This document shows positions 30,636-41,402 of a DNA stretch of 64,000 bases, in pieces (within the stretch, counting starts at the first letter, position 1; every line of letters starts with the position of its first letter). The notes under the pieces are model-generated. The model did not search any database, was not told the origin of the DNA, and was given only the letters and a program-made list of their open reading frames with translations. The stretch covers positions 43,717,778-43,781,777 of the forward strand of contig JALIGW010000002.1 of NCBI GenBank assembly GCA_023053685.1. The letters are read 5' to 3'. A program made the translations under genes and the position numbers. Origin of the DNA: Diadophis punctatus similis (Eukaryota; Chordata; Lepidosauria; Squamata; Dipsadidae).

Positions 30636-33416
30636 CTTTGGGTATACTGTAGTATTTCACCTTCATATAGTCAGTTTTAGATTTTAGATTCAATGGGCAA
30701 GCACAATTCTTTAAAATAAAAATGGAGCTATTTTTAGGTTTCACAATAATTAGGGAACTATTATTAACATGGGGCCTTATGAGAATTTTGGTTGCTCATT
30801 TAAGCTTAGGTGACAATTTGTCTCCAATTCTAAGCTTTCAAGCATTAAGAGAATATATGGTACATTACTAAAAGAAGAATGTTGACTTTAGGATTAGTTT
30901 ACAAAGCCAGATTTGAACTGTTTTATATAGATATCCACCCAGAAATAAAAAAATAATGTGGTGCAATGTCAAGTATCTAAAATCACCAGAAACAAAGCCA
31001 CATGAATTTTTGAAAACTGTATGAAATTCCATCTGAACTACATTAGAGTTTACAAAAATTGACTATTTAGGGATGATGTGTGCACAGTAGGATTGTGAGG
31101 AAAGACTTTTGAAGTAGAAATAGAATAGAAGATTTAAATAGAAAGTTCTAACTCTATGAAACATCCTTTATTATAAAAGATGGTATGAACAATGATATAT
31201 ATTGTGTGTGGGGGGGATCATTGATGAAGTAGTTAAGCTGTGATTTTTCTTGGCCCGTTGCAAAATAAGTATATTGTTCTATTGAACACTAACAATTCTC
31301 AATTTCTTACAAAAATAGAAATACTGGACCAGATAAATATACCTGATTCCAGTGCTAAATTAGGAAGACCCTTTATCAGACAAAAGCAATATGATGCAGG
31401 ATATTTTATCACCTCAGAATAGATTTTAAAAATCTTTAATATAAAAAGCAATTGAGTATAAATGCAATATTGATGTTCTCTGTTCTTGCTTATTGTTACA
31501 GGAGGATATATTTAAAAAGTCTTTGTTGATCCATATTTATATTCACACAAGATAGCTGTTAAAAATGAATAAACTAGTTTGTTTACTTCAAGGTGTTCTC
31601 TTATTGTCCATGTATTGTTTATTGATTTGTAATACATGCTTTTAGCATGGAAAGAATAATTCTTTTTCCACATTTAGAGGTGAATCATTGTTTATATTCC
31701 TCAGTCCAATTAAATTAGAGCTGGCCTGCTATAATAAGTATGCTGTACCCATATGGGCTGTCTGATATGTGGTTGGTTGGTTCCCTTTGCTTTTCAGATG
31801 GTATATTTTGGTTTCAGTAGGTTTAGGTCTCAATAGGACTGTTGACATTACATACTAGTGTTTTCTGTATCCCATTGTACCCTGTTCATCATCTTTGAGC
31901 TTGCTTGATCTGAGCTATCCCAAGTTTCATGCTGGCCTTACTTCAGTCTATTTCAAACTTTTCACCCATTCCTTCATTCACACAGTAAAATGGCTGCATT
32001 TCTATATAGCTTAATTGCTATATAGCTTAATATAGCTTAATTGCCATAATTAGCATGAATTTCCAGAGGTATGTAAAATATTAATGAGCCTAATCTGATT
32101 ACATGTATTTCAAAAAGGTGAGCTAGTAAAATGAAGATTTAAAAGCTGGATATTTCCTTGATTTCTTTTTCACAAACTACTATCCAGTGATTAACTTGTT
32201 ATTCCATGATGCTCCTTTAGTTTCATTCACCCTCCTACAATTCTTTAGTAAGAGCTATTAAGCAATCAAGATAAGATCTCTTTTCCAATCTCTGAGCCTT
32301 TTGCTCTGTACTCAGTGCAACCTTAGAGCAACCAACATCTGGATGAACAAAGAATTATCTCTGAATTAAGACATTCTTCCATCTATGTCAGTAAAACTAA
32401 AACATGCCACAATGTATTTAGGCCACATGCCATCAGTTGACATTAACATAGATTGTTGAAACTGTTAGCTATAGATTAGCACATCTAATATTTTCTTTTC
32501 TGTATTAAGCATCATACTTCTACAGTACTTTCTTTTCATGCAACTCCTTCCAAAATATGAACACTTCCAATGAAATATGAACAGGTAAGGTGGTGATTCA
32601 GAGTTCATTACCATACCCCTTACATTCTTATTGCTCACACTAAGTATTCTATTAACGGAAACCATAAATCAAATTGGAGCCCATTTTGTCAGAATTAATC
32701 TGGAAGTACTCCTCAGCACTCCAGATTTACAACCTTCTAACTGCTAAGAAGAATTTGGCCCATTATTTCTCCTCCTTTTGCCCTCCATTGCTGGTTTAAC
32801 TGAATGGCTGTGGTTGCAAGAAGAAATATACTATAGTGCTTTTGAAATTTTATGAGCTCTGTTGACCTTTCCAGACTGGCTTTATCTTTCTTCACCTCAA
32901 GCAATATTGACTAGGCTCATACTATTTGTGCTCCGTAAGGATTAGCCTGCGACTCTGCCAGATTCCTTGCAAGAGTCGATAAAAAAGATCTGATTGTCAC
33001 CAGATAGTTCCAACTTCATCTTGTATCAAAATAAATCTTTTTTTTTCATTCACTCGGTTAGTTACACCTTTTCCTGCTACTTACAATAAGAAGATGGAGT
33101 TACAAGAATGTATTCTTATGATACTTTGCTCAGCTAGTTAAAACAAACAGAACAACTGTTAATAAATACATTTAAATGCAACACTGGGAGCGAGACCTAC
33201 TTTTTATTAAATCATATTTTTTTGTATAATTCTAATCAGCAGCATATGATTTCATCTGAATTTATGAAGATGGGAATTGTACACTCCTCAGAACTGGTTT
33301 TGACTGGAACAGCTTAGAAGTCTTGTAAAATAAATAAAAAATACATGATTCTTCAAAGTCAAAATTATGATTTATTGTTTTATAAATCGAATCAGCTGCT
33401 TCACTCACAACGATGT
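30636..33416. other. Unassigned, mostly AT-rich sequence
   Basis: No coding or RNA gene is supported. A short direct repeat of ATATAGCTTAATTGC lies near 32005-32045. AAAATAAATC followed by a T-run near 33030 could be an old retroelement or LTR end, but no terminal pair was found. Confidence 0.4.
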
Positions 33417-33422
33417 ACAAGA

Positions 33423-33664
33423 GAGCTGGGAGAACGCTCTCTCCCCTGGCCGGGAAGCCGCATGGCCGCGTTGGCTGGGAGAACGCTCTCCCCGCTGGCT
33501 GGGAGAACACTCTCCCCCCTGGCCGGGAAGCCGCATAGCTGCGCTGGCTGGGAGAATGTTCTCCCGCCTGGCCAGGCGGCTGCATGGCCACATTAGCCAG
33601 GAAGAGGCTCCCCTGCCTGGCCGAGAAGCTGCATGGCCACGCTGGCTGGGAGGACACTTGCCCC
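33423..33664. repeat. GC-rich 49-bp minisatellite
   Basis: Units starting GCTGGGAGAACGCTCTC lie at 33423, 33472, 33496 (after a shortened unit), 33547, 33596 (as GCCAGGAAGA) and 33645. They share GGCCGGGAAGCCGCATGGCC. Period is 49 bp with one 24-bp and one 51-bp step. Translated frames are repeat artefacts. Confidence 0.88.
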
Positions 33665-33672
33665 CCCTAGTC

Positions 33673-34270
33673 TAAGGTGACCAAATTTTAATATTTGTAA
33701 AGCGGGACACCATTGACGGGGGGGTTTCTAGGGGAGCAAGACAGGAGGGGTCCGTCTCTCTTATCCTGCAGCTTTGTCCACCCCCCAAACACCCCCCCTT
33801 CATTGCAGCCAGGGGTGGGTTCCTACCGGCGCAGGCTTACCTGTTCGTCACCACAGAGCCGAAGAAGCTGGTGGCGTTCGCGGCGCAGGGCTTCCCCCAC
33901 CCACTTTCCCCGGCCGCCGGGACACTGCCATTTGCGTTCTTTTGCCCTCTGCACATGCGCAAAGTGTTCTGCTTGCACAGAGGGCAAAAGAATGCAAATG
34001 GCGGCGTCCCAGCAGCCGGGGAAAGCCCCGCGCCGCGAACGCCACCAGCTTCTTTGGCTCTGTGGCGACGAACAGGCAAGACCGCCACTGACCCTCTCAC
34101 TGCCCTCCCTTCCCACCTGGCAGGAGGAGGCAGGCGAGGCAGGAGGCAGAGGGGTGTGCAGGGCAAATTCAAATTTAAAAAGCGGGACTTTTTTGAAACG
34201 CCGCGGGACGTGGGACAAATTATTAAAAAGCGGGACTGTCCCGCCAAAAGCGGGACGTCTGGTCACCTTA
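33673..34270. mobile_element. hAT-like element family B, 598 bp, with nested MITE
   Basis: Ends TAAGGTGACCAAATTTTAAT and GCGGGACGTCTGGTCACCTTA; TSD CCCTAGTC on the left and CTCTAGTC on the right (7 of 8). GCGGGAC phrases repeat near both ends. It is interrupted by a family A palindrome at 33810-34090. No transposase. Confidence 0.88.
33810..34090. mobile_element. Palindromic MITE family A, right end shortened
   Basis: Left end CAGGGGTGGGTTCCTACC. Left half CTTACCTGTTCGTCACCACA is inverted on the right as TGTGGCGACGAACAGGCAAG. The usual right-end GGTAGGAACCCACC is missing, leaving only CCACTG, and no TSD matches; a small terminal deletion is likely. It lies inside family B. Confidence 0.8.
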
Positions 34271-36065
34271 CTCTAGTCGGGAGGCTGCTCACCTGCCCAG
34301 CCAGTGTCAGAAGAGAGGATTCCCTGTGGGACAGAAGTTTTGTCTAGAAGGAAAAACATACAGAAACCAGTTTGATGATAAGGTATCCAAATGTTATGTC
34401 CCATATTTCCCACAACTAGAAATTTTTAAATTGCATACCTGTAGCATAAGTACATAAGTAGACTTCTTTTATTATTTAGTAGAAACAAATTCTATTAACA
34501 AAGGAATAAGTAGGGGGTGGGAAATTTGGAGAAGCTGAAATTGCTGTTTACTTCTTGCATTAGCCCTAGCAGTATCTTAGAATGAAAATAAAAATATTGG
34601 ACCCTGTTTCCTCACAATTACTTTGTACTGTATTTTCCAATTATTTAAATAAGCTCATGTGATAATTTCTCCTACAAACTGTTCATGTTGACTATTTTGA
34701 TAGGCTCTCTGAATTTGCAGAAAGGGTCCTCTGAGAAGGGTGGATTTGCAGTATTAAAAAAAGAAGACAGAGAATGGTGATTTAATGACTGATCTATATG
34801 CTCTACCAATTATCTGAGGCCTGGGGTCCCCATTTTTACCACCCAGAGGGCCAATACATACCTTGCTAGTTGCTTGGCAATTTATCTACTCCACCTGTAT
34901 TTATATATTCTTCAAAATATATTTAAACTTTTTTTAAAAATGGGAAGCTGACTTGCCACAAAGCAAAACACCATCCTCCAGAAAAATCATTTCTTTATTT
35001 ATATTCCATCATTATTTGTGTAAGTAATTCAAAGCAGCAAACATTCCAAATATCCCTCCTCCTCCTATTTTCCCCACCACAGTCCTGTGAGGTAGGCTGG
35101 GCTGAGAGAAGGAATGACTGGCCCAAAATCAGCCAGTCAGTTGTTAACTCACTGAGCCATTTCTGAACTTTCCTGCAATGTGAAAAAGAGAACTATCTGC
35201 AGCCAGTGTTTTGTTTAGAAGTGTGTCCACCTGTCTTGAAAAAGCAGAAAAATTATAAGCGTAGGACTGTGCATTGATATGGTGGACAGGGATGCATTTG
35301 TCTGCAATTCTTTAAACAAAATATGGCCTTTTGGGGGGAAGAAAGGCAGCTGCATAATCCCAGGAAACTGCATAATCCCAGGGGGAAAAATGCAACTGTC
35401 TTAAAGAATTGCAAACAGATGCAGCATTCCTTTCTCTGTGCTCTCCAAAATATATTTTTTTGCATTTGAATCCAAAATGCAGTGGTACAGTACAAGAGGG
35501 CAAGTAAGAATACACAATTAAGAAATGTTATTTGAAATAGGTGCTTTGTAAACTTATCTGTGGCAAGTGTTTCCAGCCACTGTTTTGCAAAAGCATTCAC
35601 GACAATAAATATGCATCAGAATCCAAATATAGGGTTCCAACTTTAGGTGACATTTATGGCAGCTTATTTTGTTTCTACTACTAGTAAAGAAATGAGTGAG
35701 AAATCATCATTTTTATAATTATTCCTGAAGTGGTGTGTGTGTAAAAGGCATCACTGATCATAACAGCACAAGAACAGGCACTAAGCACCAGATCCATAGA
35801 AGCAGGGATTTACCACACTAGATAGAACCTAAGGGGTAGATCAGTGTCTCTCAGCTGAAAGATGTATGGACTTTAACTCCCAGAATTCTCCAGCCATCAA
35901 GGAGTTTCCACAGAAGATTGTGGAGAATAATAGAGCTAAGAATCTGTGGGAGTTCTGGATCCAGAAGGACAGGCAGGCATTAAATAATCAACCGGACACT
36001 GTAGTAGTAGACAAATTAATAGACAAAGACAGAAGAGCTCGGGAGGCCAGGCAAGCGGGGCGAGG
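34271..36065. other. Mostly unassigned; a hairpin at 35293
   Basis: No gene is recognised. A fragment like GATGTATGGACTTTAACTCC then AGAATTCTCCAGCC at 35860-35900 resembles one end of a hAT-type MITE known in squamates. The inverted repeat at 35293-35423 is listed separately. Confidence 0.4.
35293..35423. repeat. Inverted repeat with 23-bp arms
   Basis: The arm at 35293-35315 (TGCATTTGTCTGCAATTCTT ending TAA) is repeated inverted at 35401-35423 with two mismatches. The 85-base interior holds a direct duplication of CTGCATAATCCCAGG. No TSD was identified. Confidence 0.75.
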
Positions 36066-36296
36066 CAAGGGGCCCCTTGACGTGAGTGATGTCAAGTTGG
36101 CCATGCCCACCCAATCACATGACCACCCAGCCACGCCCACCCAGTTACATGCCCACCCAGCCACATGCCCACCCAGCCACATCCACCCAGTCACATGACC
36201 ACCAAGCCATGCCCACCCAGTCACATGACCACCAAGCCACACCCACCAAGCCACGCCCCCAGAACCAGTTGTTTAAAAATTTGAATCCCACCACTG
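36066..36296. mobile_element. MITE family A, truncated, with inner minisatellite
   Basis: The right end is TTTGAATCCCACCACTG. Most of the body (36098-36257) is a repeat of about 23 bp built of CCACCCAGTCACATGACCA and AGCCACGCCCA phrases. The same phrases occur once or a few times at 27430, 27900 and 44930, so the array expanded from family A sequence. No left terminus or TSD. Confidence 0.7.
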
Positions 36297-36637
36297 CTTA
36301 GGTCCCATCAGATGACAGTTTTACAATGGAACCTGGAATATGCCTTTTCTATCAGTTGTTATTGGATGAGCCAAACAATAGCCAGAACATATCTCCAGGG
36401 ATATGAAGGGTTAATTTGTTAATACATTTAAAATTAAATCAGAAATTAAATCATCGATCTTGATCTCTTGGAAATTTTGTTCTATGAAATATAGACTTAG
36501 TTGTTAGGCACTTGGATATGAGTCTTTGTCAATTATTTCTACTTGACCCTACCTATAAAATCAGAGAAGAAACTCATAGATATATTTCTGAAACAGTTTT
36601 ACAATTTCTGTTCCAAATTAGTCTGAATACTTATGCA
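36297..36637. other. Unassigned sequence
   Basis: No feature seen. Confidence 0.4.
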
Positions 36638-36839
36638 AAAGAGCCTAATGCTGGGAACGATTGAGGGCAAAAGAAGAAGGGAACGGCAGAGAATGAGAGG
36701 GCTGGATGGAGTCACTGAAGCAGTCTGCATGAGCTTAAATGGACTCTGGGGAATGGTAGAAGACAGAAAGGCCTGGAGGAACGTTGTCCATGGGGTCGCA
36801 ATGGGTTGGACACAACTTCGCAACTAACAACAACAACAA
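36638..36839 (+). pseudogene. BovB (RTE) LINE 3' end, with readable ORF tail
   Basis: The plus frame reads EGKRRRERQRMRGLDGVTEA and later EDRKAWRNVVHGVAMG, then a stop. This is the characteristic C-terminal end of the BovB reverse transcriptase ORF. It is followed by an AAC repeat. A target duplication of about 10-11 bp is visible (ACTTATGCAAA before 36638 and after 36839). Only about 200 bp of an about 3-kb element are present. Confidence 0.92.
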
Positions 36840-37020
36840 CTTATGCAAAGAGGAGATATTCTCTCCATAGGCTTACAAATCATGGAATCCTTTTGAGAAT
36901 TCTTTAGAAGGAAGGGCTCCAGTGAGCAGATCAGGAAAATCTCATTGTAAAATAAAAAGATAGTGAGAAATCATTACAAAAGCATGAAGCAGTCAGATTA
37001 AGATAATAGTAAAGCCACAG

Positions 37021-37194
37021 CAGTGGTGGGTTCCTACTGGTTTGGCCCAGTTTGGGCGAACTGGTAGCAGCGGCAGTGGGAGGCTCCGCCCACCCAGAAG
37101 AACGTCATCACGGAGCTTCTGCGCATGTGCAGAAGCGTCGCGCACGCGCTCCTGTTCCCAAACCAGTAGCAAAAGTAAGTGAAACCCACCACTG
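37021..37194. mobile_element. hAT-like MITE family A, short form, 174 bp
   Basis: Ends CAGTGGTGGGTTCCTACTGG and GAAACCCACCACTG; exact 8-bp TSD AGCCACAG (37013-37020 and 37195-37202). Core GAGGCTCCGCCCACCCAG and TTCTGCGCATGTGCAGAAGC. Confidence 0.94.
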
Positions 37195-37611
37195 AGCCAC
37201 AGCCACAGCTATGCAGGATGACTTCAAAGGCACCTCACATGGTTCGATTCTTAGGCTCCCTAGGAGTAACAGAGATAAGCTATTCTGCCAAGACAGCAAC
37301 ACAGGAGCTCCATTTCTAGACAACAGGATGGGCAAGCAGTGGGTAAGTGTTGACTTGAATTCCCTATTACTCCAATCCATTTATTGATAAACTGGAAAGT
37401 CTACGCAAAAACCTAGGAGAAAACCAATATGGGCTAAAAGACAAGTTATGACATGATGATGGATTGGAAGCATAAATTGAAGTCTTGTTAACTGTTCTAC
37501 TTCTGTGAAGTTATTGTGCTCAAGGTAATAGTCAGGTAACAATAGAAACTCTTTGCTGACCATGAAGCTCATGGAGTGGTCTTGGATAAGCTACTGTACT
37601 ACCCCTCAGTC

Positions 37612-37988
37612 CAGGGGTGGGTTCTAACTTACCTTGCTGCTGGTTCGCTTCTTCCCGCGCCGCGTGGCCATGCCTCATGGGCGTGTGTGCGCTCTGCGCG
37701 CACACATGCGCAGTGCCGAAAAATCCAATTTTTTTTAAAAAGCCAAAAACAAGATGGCGACGCATGCGCAGTGCCGGAAACTCAGCTTCTGAGCATGCTC
37801 AGAAGAAAAAATAAATAAATCAATTTTTTTAAAAAAATTCAAAAAAAATTCAAAAAAAATTCAAAAAAAGATGGCGGCGTCCATGGACCGGCACCGACCG
37901 AACCAGTTCTGTGATGTCATCGTGATGTCACCAGCGGGTCACTACCGGTTCAGCCGAACTGGTCCGAACCAGGAGGAACCCACCTCTG
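37612..37988 (-). mobile_element. hAT-like MITE family A, 377 bp
   Basis: Ends CAGGGGTGGGTTCTAACTTA and GAGGAACCCACCTCTG; exact 8-bp TSD CCTCAGTC (37604-37611 and 37989-37996). In reverse orientation relative to 39474. It carries AAGATGGCGAC and AAGATGGCGGCGTCC (YY1-like), CACATGCGCAGTGCC and GCATGCGCAGTGCC (NRF1-like). Confidence 0.94.
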
Positions 37989-39122
37989 CCTCAGTCTAAT
38001 CTTCTTCACAAGAGGGCTTGTGAATATGACAAAAGGCATACATAACATGTTGCTTTGGCCTGGAAGGATGGGAGCAAAAAGGAAGCTACTTTTTGCATTT
38101 TGGAAAAAAAACATTACATCTAGAAATACTTTTATTTCTGCAAGCATATATACCATTGAAGTAATACCTAACAGGTTCAAGGCAGGTTTACCCCTGCCCA
38201 TCCTTCATGTACAAACATATAGGTGTTTTTACTGCTAATTGTCATTTCTCTTTTGCCTTGAATATATCTAATCTGACCTTGGTTTCTAGAACTATAGGAT
38301 TCCTCTCTATCTAATTTATATTTGCTTAATTAAGGAGATATGCTTATTTAATTAAGTGCTCCTTAATACTGAGAGCTGTGATCTCATTATTTTTTCATCA
38401 TAGAAAGGAGTACTAAATAATGCTTGTCTCTATATTTAGTAGGCAGTTATCTATTTTTCAGGAAGACTTAATTTATGACTCATCTTATCAGTAATAAATT
38501 TGTTTTTCAGTCTCCATCCCCCATCTCAAAATTCATAAGTATGGGATACGCAAGAGGCATGTTGAAATCATGCGCCTTCAGATCACTAAGCTATTAGCCA
38601 TCACTTTTTTTTAAAATGGCAGCTATTTAAATCTCAGCTTGTCTTGACTGATGCTAATCAGTGTGTATTCTCCAACATCTGAAGCAATTATTAGCTGCCT
38701 TTATTAACCTTTTTTTTAAAAGCATTGATCTCTTCTCTAGGGCATAATGTTTAAAGCAAAGAGTTTGGGGTTTTTTAAAAAAGGTATTTTATTTTAATGT
38801 TGTTATAATGTGAGCAAGGGATTTACAGCTTAGCCTTGAAGTTATATTGTAGTTTTCAAGAGTTTGATAGATAACCTGCATTAGCAACCACAATACATGA
38901 GGTTAATTATGATAGAAAGAGAAATAATAGACTTTCTCCAGTTCAGAGCTTCCTGATCCTTCAACAATTGGGAACCTATATCTTTAGGAGAATGATGAAA
39001 CCTGTTCTCCTGGAAGTCTCTTGGGGATGATATTTTACTCTTGGGAGTAAAAAGAAGGGAAGTGTTATGGAATGGGGCTCTTCTATGAGGTTTATGCATT
39101 GCAAAGTCAGCATGCACTACTG
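37989..39122. other. Unassigned; homeobox-type AT core at 38600-38720
   Basis: No gene found. The 38590-38720 part is less repetitive-looking, with TGATGCTAATCAGTGTG and GCAATTATTAGCTGCC, and could be a conserved noncoding element. That is a guess without an alignment. Confidence 0.35.
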
Positions 39123-39353
39123 CAGTGGTTCCCAATATGGGGTACATGCCCCACAGGGGGGCAATTTGATTTGTAATGAGGGCAATTGGAACCTTGTTTA
39201 AACCATGTGAATGGCCTTTTAGGCTTCCTCCGCGTGAGTAGTTCATTTTTTGAATAGTAAGAATTATATGTCACCGGGGGGTGGGGGGGGCGGGCATCAG
39301 GATTTTAGAGATGCTTAGGTGGGGCATGGCCAAAAAAAGGTTGGGAACCACTG
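39123..39353. mobile_element. hAT-like MITE, CAGTGGTTCCCAA family, 231 bp
   Basis: Ends CAGTGGTTCCCAATATGGGG and GGTTGGGAACCACTG. TSD CACTACTG on the left and CTCTACTG on the right (7 of 8). Ends resemble those of widespread vertebrate hAT elements. No ORF of note. Confidence 0.9.
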
Positions 39354-39473
39354 CTCTACTGTCTTTTCTATCTTTCAACTTTCCCTTCACTTTCCCATTC
39401 ACATCTCTTCTGAGAGAGGATGTGTATGTGATAGTCCACATGGCCACTGAATTCTGTGAGATATAGTCCCGAC

Positions 39474-39866
39474 CAGAGGTGGGTTCCTCCAGGTTCGCAC
39501 CGGTTCTATAGAACCGGTAGCAAACCACTGGTGACGTCACAGAGCCGGTTCTCTCTACGCTGGTCCGTGGATGCCGCCATCTTTTTTTTTTGGATTTTTA
39601 ATATATATAGTCTCCCTTTATTTTCATTTATCAGCAAAAAAATCATATATATATGCTGATCAGCAAAATTTTTGCTGATTTTTCTTCTGCACATGCGCAG
39701 AAGCTGAGTTTCCAGCATTGCGCATGCACCGCCATCTTGTTTTTGGGGGGCGGGCTTTGGAAATTTTTGTGAATTTTCAGCACTGTGCATGCAGTGAATA
39801 CGTGGCGCGGCCACGCGATGCAAGAGGAAGCGAACCAACGGCGAGGTAAGTTAGAACCCACCCCTG
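39474..39866 (+). mobile_element. hAT-like MITE family A, 393 bp
   Basis: Ends CAGAGGTGGGTTCCTCCAGG and TTAGAACCCACCCCTG. TSD GTCCCGAC on the left and GTCCTGAC on the right (7 of 8). Contains GGTGACGTCACAG (CRE-like), GCCGCCATCTTTTTT, ACATGCGCAGAAGC and CCGCCATCTTGTTTTTGG. A short inserted TATATATAGTCTCCC segment lies near 39600. Confidence 0.92.
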
Positions 39867-41253
39867 GTCCTGACACATCTGGAGGTTGAAAGGCTTTAGT
39901 GTGTATTATTTGCAACTAGCTGATTTGTTAATCAGCTTGTTTATATCTGATATAATTAGATGAGTAATGCCAGAAATGCAGATACTACAGATAATTAAGC
40001 TATCCAGGTGAGCACCCAGAGATGCCTACAGATGAAGGGTAATTATCCATTTTCCCTTTTATTTTATTGTCATTCAATAAAAGGGGGTGGAGAAAAGGAA
40101 TACTACATCTTACAGTTGATTTTAAATGATTTTCATCAACCTGAGTGATGCATGAGCACCAGAAGGTCAGGACCTGATTTTTTAAATGAATAATTACATG
40201 AATATCAGCACAATAAATAGGCTAGCATGTCAGCTTGCACAGACTCAGAGTTTGTGGAAATAGCTCTCTCCTCTCTCTGACTATCTTATCCCTTTAGAAA
40301 ATTATCAGAGAACTGATCTTCAAAGAAATCGATTTCTTATGTAAATATTCCTAGTGCCAAACTTTGATTCTACCAAATTTTTATATACTGTAAATATGGC
40401 AGATCTGTTCGGGAAAATCCAGCCAAGGAATAGACTTTATCTGGTAAGAGATATTGTAATCCTATCTGTGAAGGTTATTGTAATTGCTGCTCTCCACTAC
40501 TACCAGAAACCCAAGTCTAGAGCTAGATGATTCAGATGATATATCAGCAAATTTACATGCCTAAAAGCAGTAAAGGTGAAGAAGACCTGTGCAAAATTCT
40601 AATTTCTATGAACAGATCAGTGCATGTATTTTCTGTATCAGTTTTCTGTATGTTTATTCATAGTCCATTTCTGCCTTCTTGCAGTGATTAGCATATAAAT
40701 GTGTATCTAAACACTTGAATATGTATTTTTAAATGTACTTTCTTACAGATTTCGTTAAAGTATGCATCTTTAAAACTACACTTGTGCTAATGTGCGTTTT
40801 ATGAACGTTTAGGGGTTTTAACAAAAGCAAAAGAGAAGCCACTACGGATGGCAAAATAAAGAAATATAAAACCAAAAGTATAACTAAAATTCAGCTGCAC
40901 ACATCTTTAGCCAGGATTAGCTTGCTTCATTTCAAAATACGGATGAAACCAAATCCCCGAGTACCTGTATTTTCTCTTCCATATGTGCAGAAATCAAATC
41001 TAATGACTGCTGTTGCTGTTGCTCAAAGACAAGGTGATACTGCAGGCTCTAATCGCTGATTATGCTACTGCTCAACCAAGATACAGTATATTCACATGAG
41101 CTGCAGTCTGGTATCTGATTCTATATACCACATTTTAGGAATGAAGCAAAGGTCTGGGGTGTATATTCTGGAATACATTATCTTCAAATATAAAGTTTCA
41201 GGATATATGTCATATTTTAAAATTTCTTCCTGATGGTAGCAATGGATTCACTG
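39867..41253. other. Unassigned AT-rich sequence
   Basis: No gene or repeat recognised. Confidence 0.4.
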
Positions 41254-41402
41254 CAGTGGTGGGTTGGAAATAATTTTGCCACCGGTTTGCACGCGACGCT
41301 TCTGCGCATGCGCAGAAGCGTCCCGGGTATGTGGGTGGAGCCTCCCGCTGCTTGCGCTACTGGTTCTAAGAACCGGTTCGAACCGAGAGCAACCCACCAC
41401 TG
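41254..41402. mobile_element. hAT-like MITE family A, short form, 149 bp
   Basis: Ends CAGTGGTGGGTTGGAAATAA and GCAACCCACCACTG; exact 8-bp TSD ATTCACTG (41246-41253 and 41403-41410). Core CTTCTGCGCATGCGCAGAAG is a perfect 20-bp palindrome containing the full NRF1 consensus. Confidence 0.95.

Noticed and set aside
32940..33070. Solo LTR
   Set aside because: AATAAA and a T-rich end are suggestive, but no TG..CA borders with a TSD were found.
33345..33675. Repetitive ORFs with GERS/GREAAWPRWLG units
   Set aside because: They translate a 49-bp minisatellite whose unit length is not a multiple of three and whose frame shifts between units.
36098..36257. CRISPR array
   Set aside because: The units are contiguous degenerate tandem repeats without spacers, in eukaryotic transposon sequence. 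The same holds for 8205-8475 and 33423-33664.
38590..38720. Conserved developmental enhancer
   Set aside because: AT-rich homeodomain-like motifs are frequent by chance; without a cross-species alignment there is no support.
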